From assembly GCA_934636305.1 (NCBI GenBank), contig CAKUAM010000016.1:1-29998 (forward strand): a stretch of 29,998 bases of DNA, given 5' to 3'. Both the position numbers and the translations under genes were made by a program. The notes under the pieces were generated by a model. The model was not told the origin of the DNA, did no database searches, and was given only the letters and a program-made list of their open reading frames with translations. Below are positions 29,995 to 29,998 of the stretch, piece after piece. Within the stretch, counting starts at the first letter, position 1. The number at the start of each line of letters is the position of its first letter. This DNA is from an uncultured Oscillospiraceae bacterium (lineage in GTDB: Bacteria > Bacillota > Clostridia > Oscillospirales > Oscillospiraceae).

Positions 29995-29998
29995 ATGG
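29995..29998 (+). CDS. Possible start of the next gene, cut by the window end
   Basis: An ATG at 29995 follows GGAGG with a 5-base spacer. Only four bases of the gene are in the window, so nothing can be said about its product. Confidence 0.4.

Noticed and set aside
1..29998. CRISPR arrays, tRNA or rRNA genes, or a complete insertion sequence
   Set aside because: No regularly spaced direct repeats, no tRNA-like or rRNA-like conserved blocks and no transposase reading frame were recognised on either strand.

Overview
The window looks like chromosomal DNA of a GC-rich Firmicute in class Clostridia, most likely Oscillospiraceae/Ruminococcaceae. The evidence is the WalR-WalK-YycH-YycI set, RNase Y, Soj/Spo0J-type ParAB, AGGAGG-type ribosome binding sites and very short intergenic gaps. 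Two perfect 16-bp parS sites (26039-26054 and 28330-28345) beside parAB suggest an origin-proximal position. I found no rRNA, tRNA, CRISPR array, phage structural gene or full-length insertion sequence.

Layout. 1-106: nested inverted repeats. 107-2919 (-): a class I aminotransferase and an orphan dihydrolipoamide dehydrogenase. 3040-7719 (-): a tightly coupled seven-gene operon (nudF, TIM-barrel enzyme, cobT, cobU, cobS, a short second CobU-like gene, cobC) that carries out cobalamin nucleotide-loop assembly. 7720-8233: gene-free DNA with a promoter, two hairpins and an 82-bp MITE-like element. 8234-10003 (-): a 53-aa membrane protein, a nitroreductase and birA. 10090-10659 (+): the biotin transporter gene bioY, divergent from birA across a good BirA operator. 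11034-12587 (+): rny. 12638-13637 (-): rpiB and a NUDIX hydrolase. 13784-14239: a divergent XRE repressor and 53-aa gene with twin operators. 14269-15564 (-): murA.

15837-21812 (-): yycI, yycH, walK, walR and an rRNA m5C methyltransferase, transcribed methyltransferase first, forming the cell-wall stress operon. 21923-25943 (-): parA, parB, a membrane-anchored coiled-coil protein, serS and mscL, transcribed in that order. 26116-27652 (-): a radical SAM protein, then lexA. 27765-29717 (+): a lipoprotein and a 23S rRNA m5U methyltransferase whose first codons are a parS site. 29718-29998: AT-richer DNA ending at the likely start of another gene.

How the genes work together. CobT makes alpha-ribazole phosphate, CobU activates cobinamide, CobS joins the two and CobC dephosphorylates. 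BirA and BioY form a biotin salvage and feedback module. WalRK with YycHI governs envelope homeostasis next to murA. ParAB acts on the two nearby parS sites. Points deserving a second look are the parS inside the methyltransferase start, the XRE/small-protein switch, the MITE that supplies the last base of a stop codon, the two complementary CobU-like proteins, and the coiled-coil protein coupled to parB.
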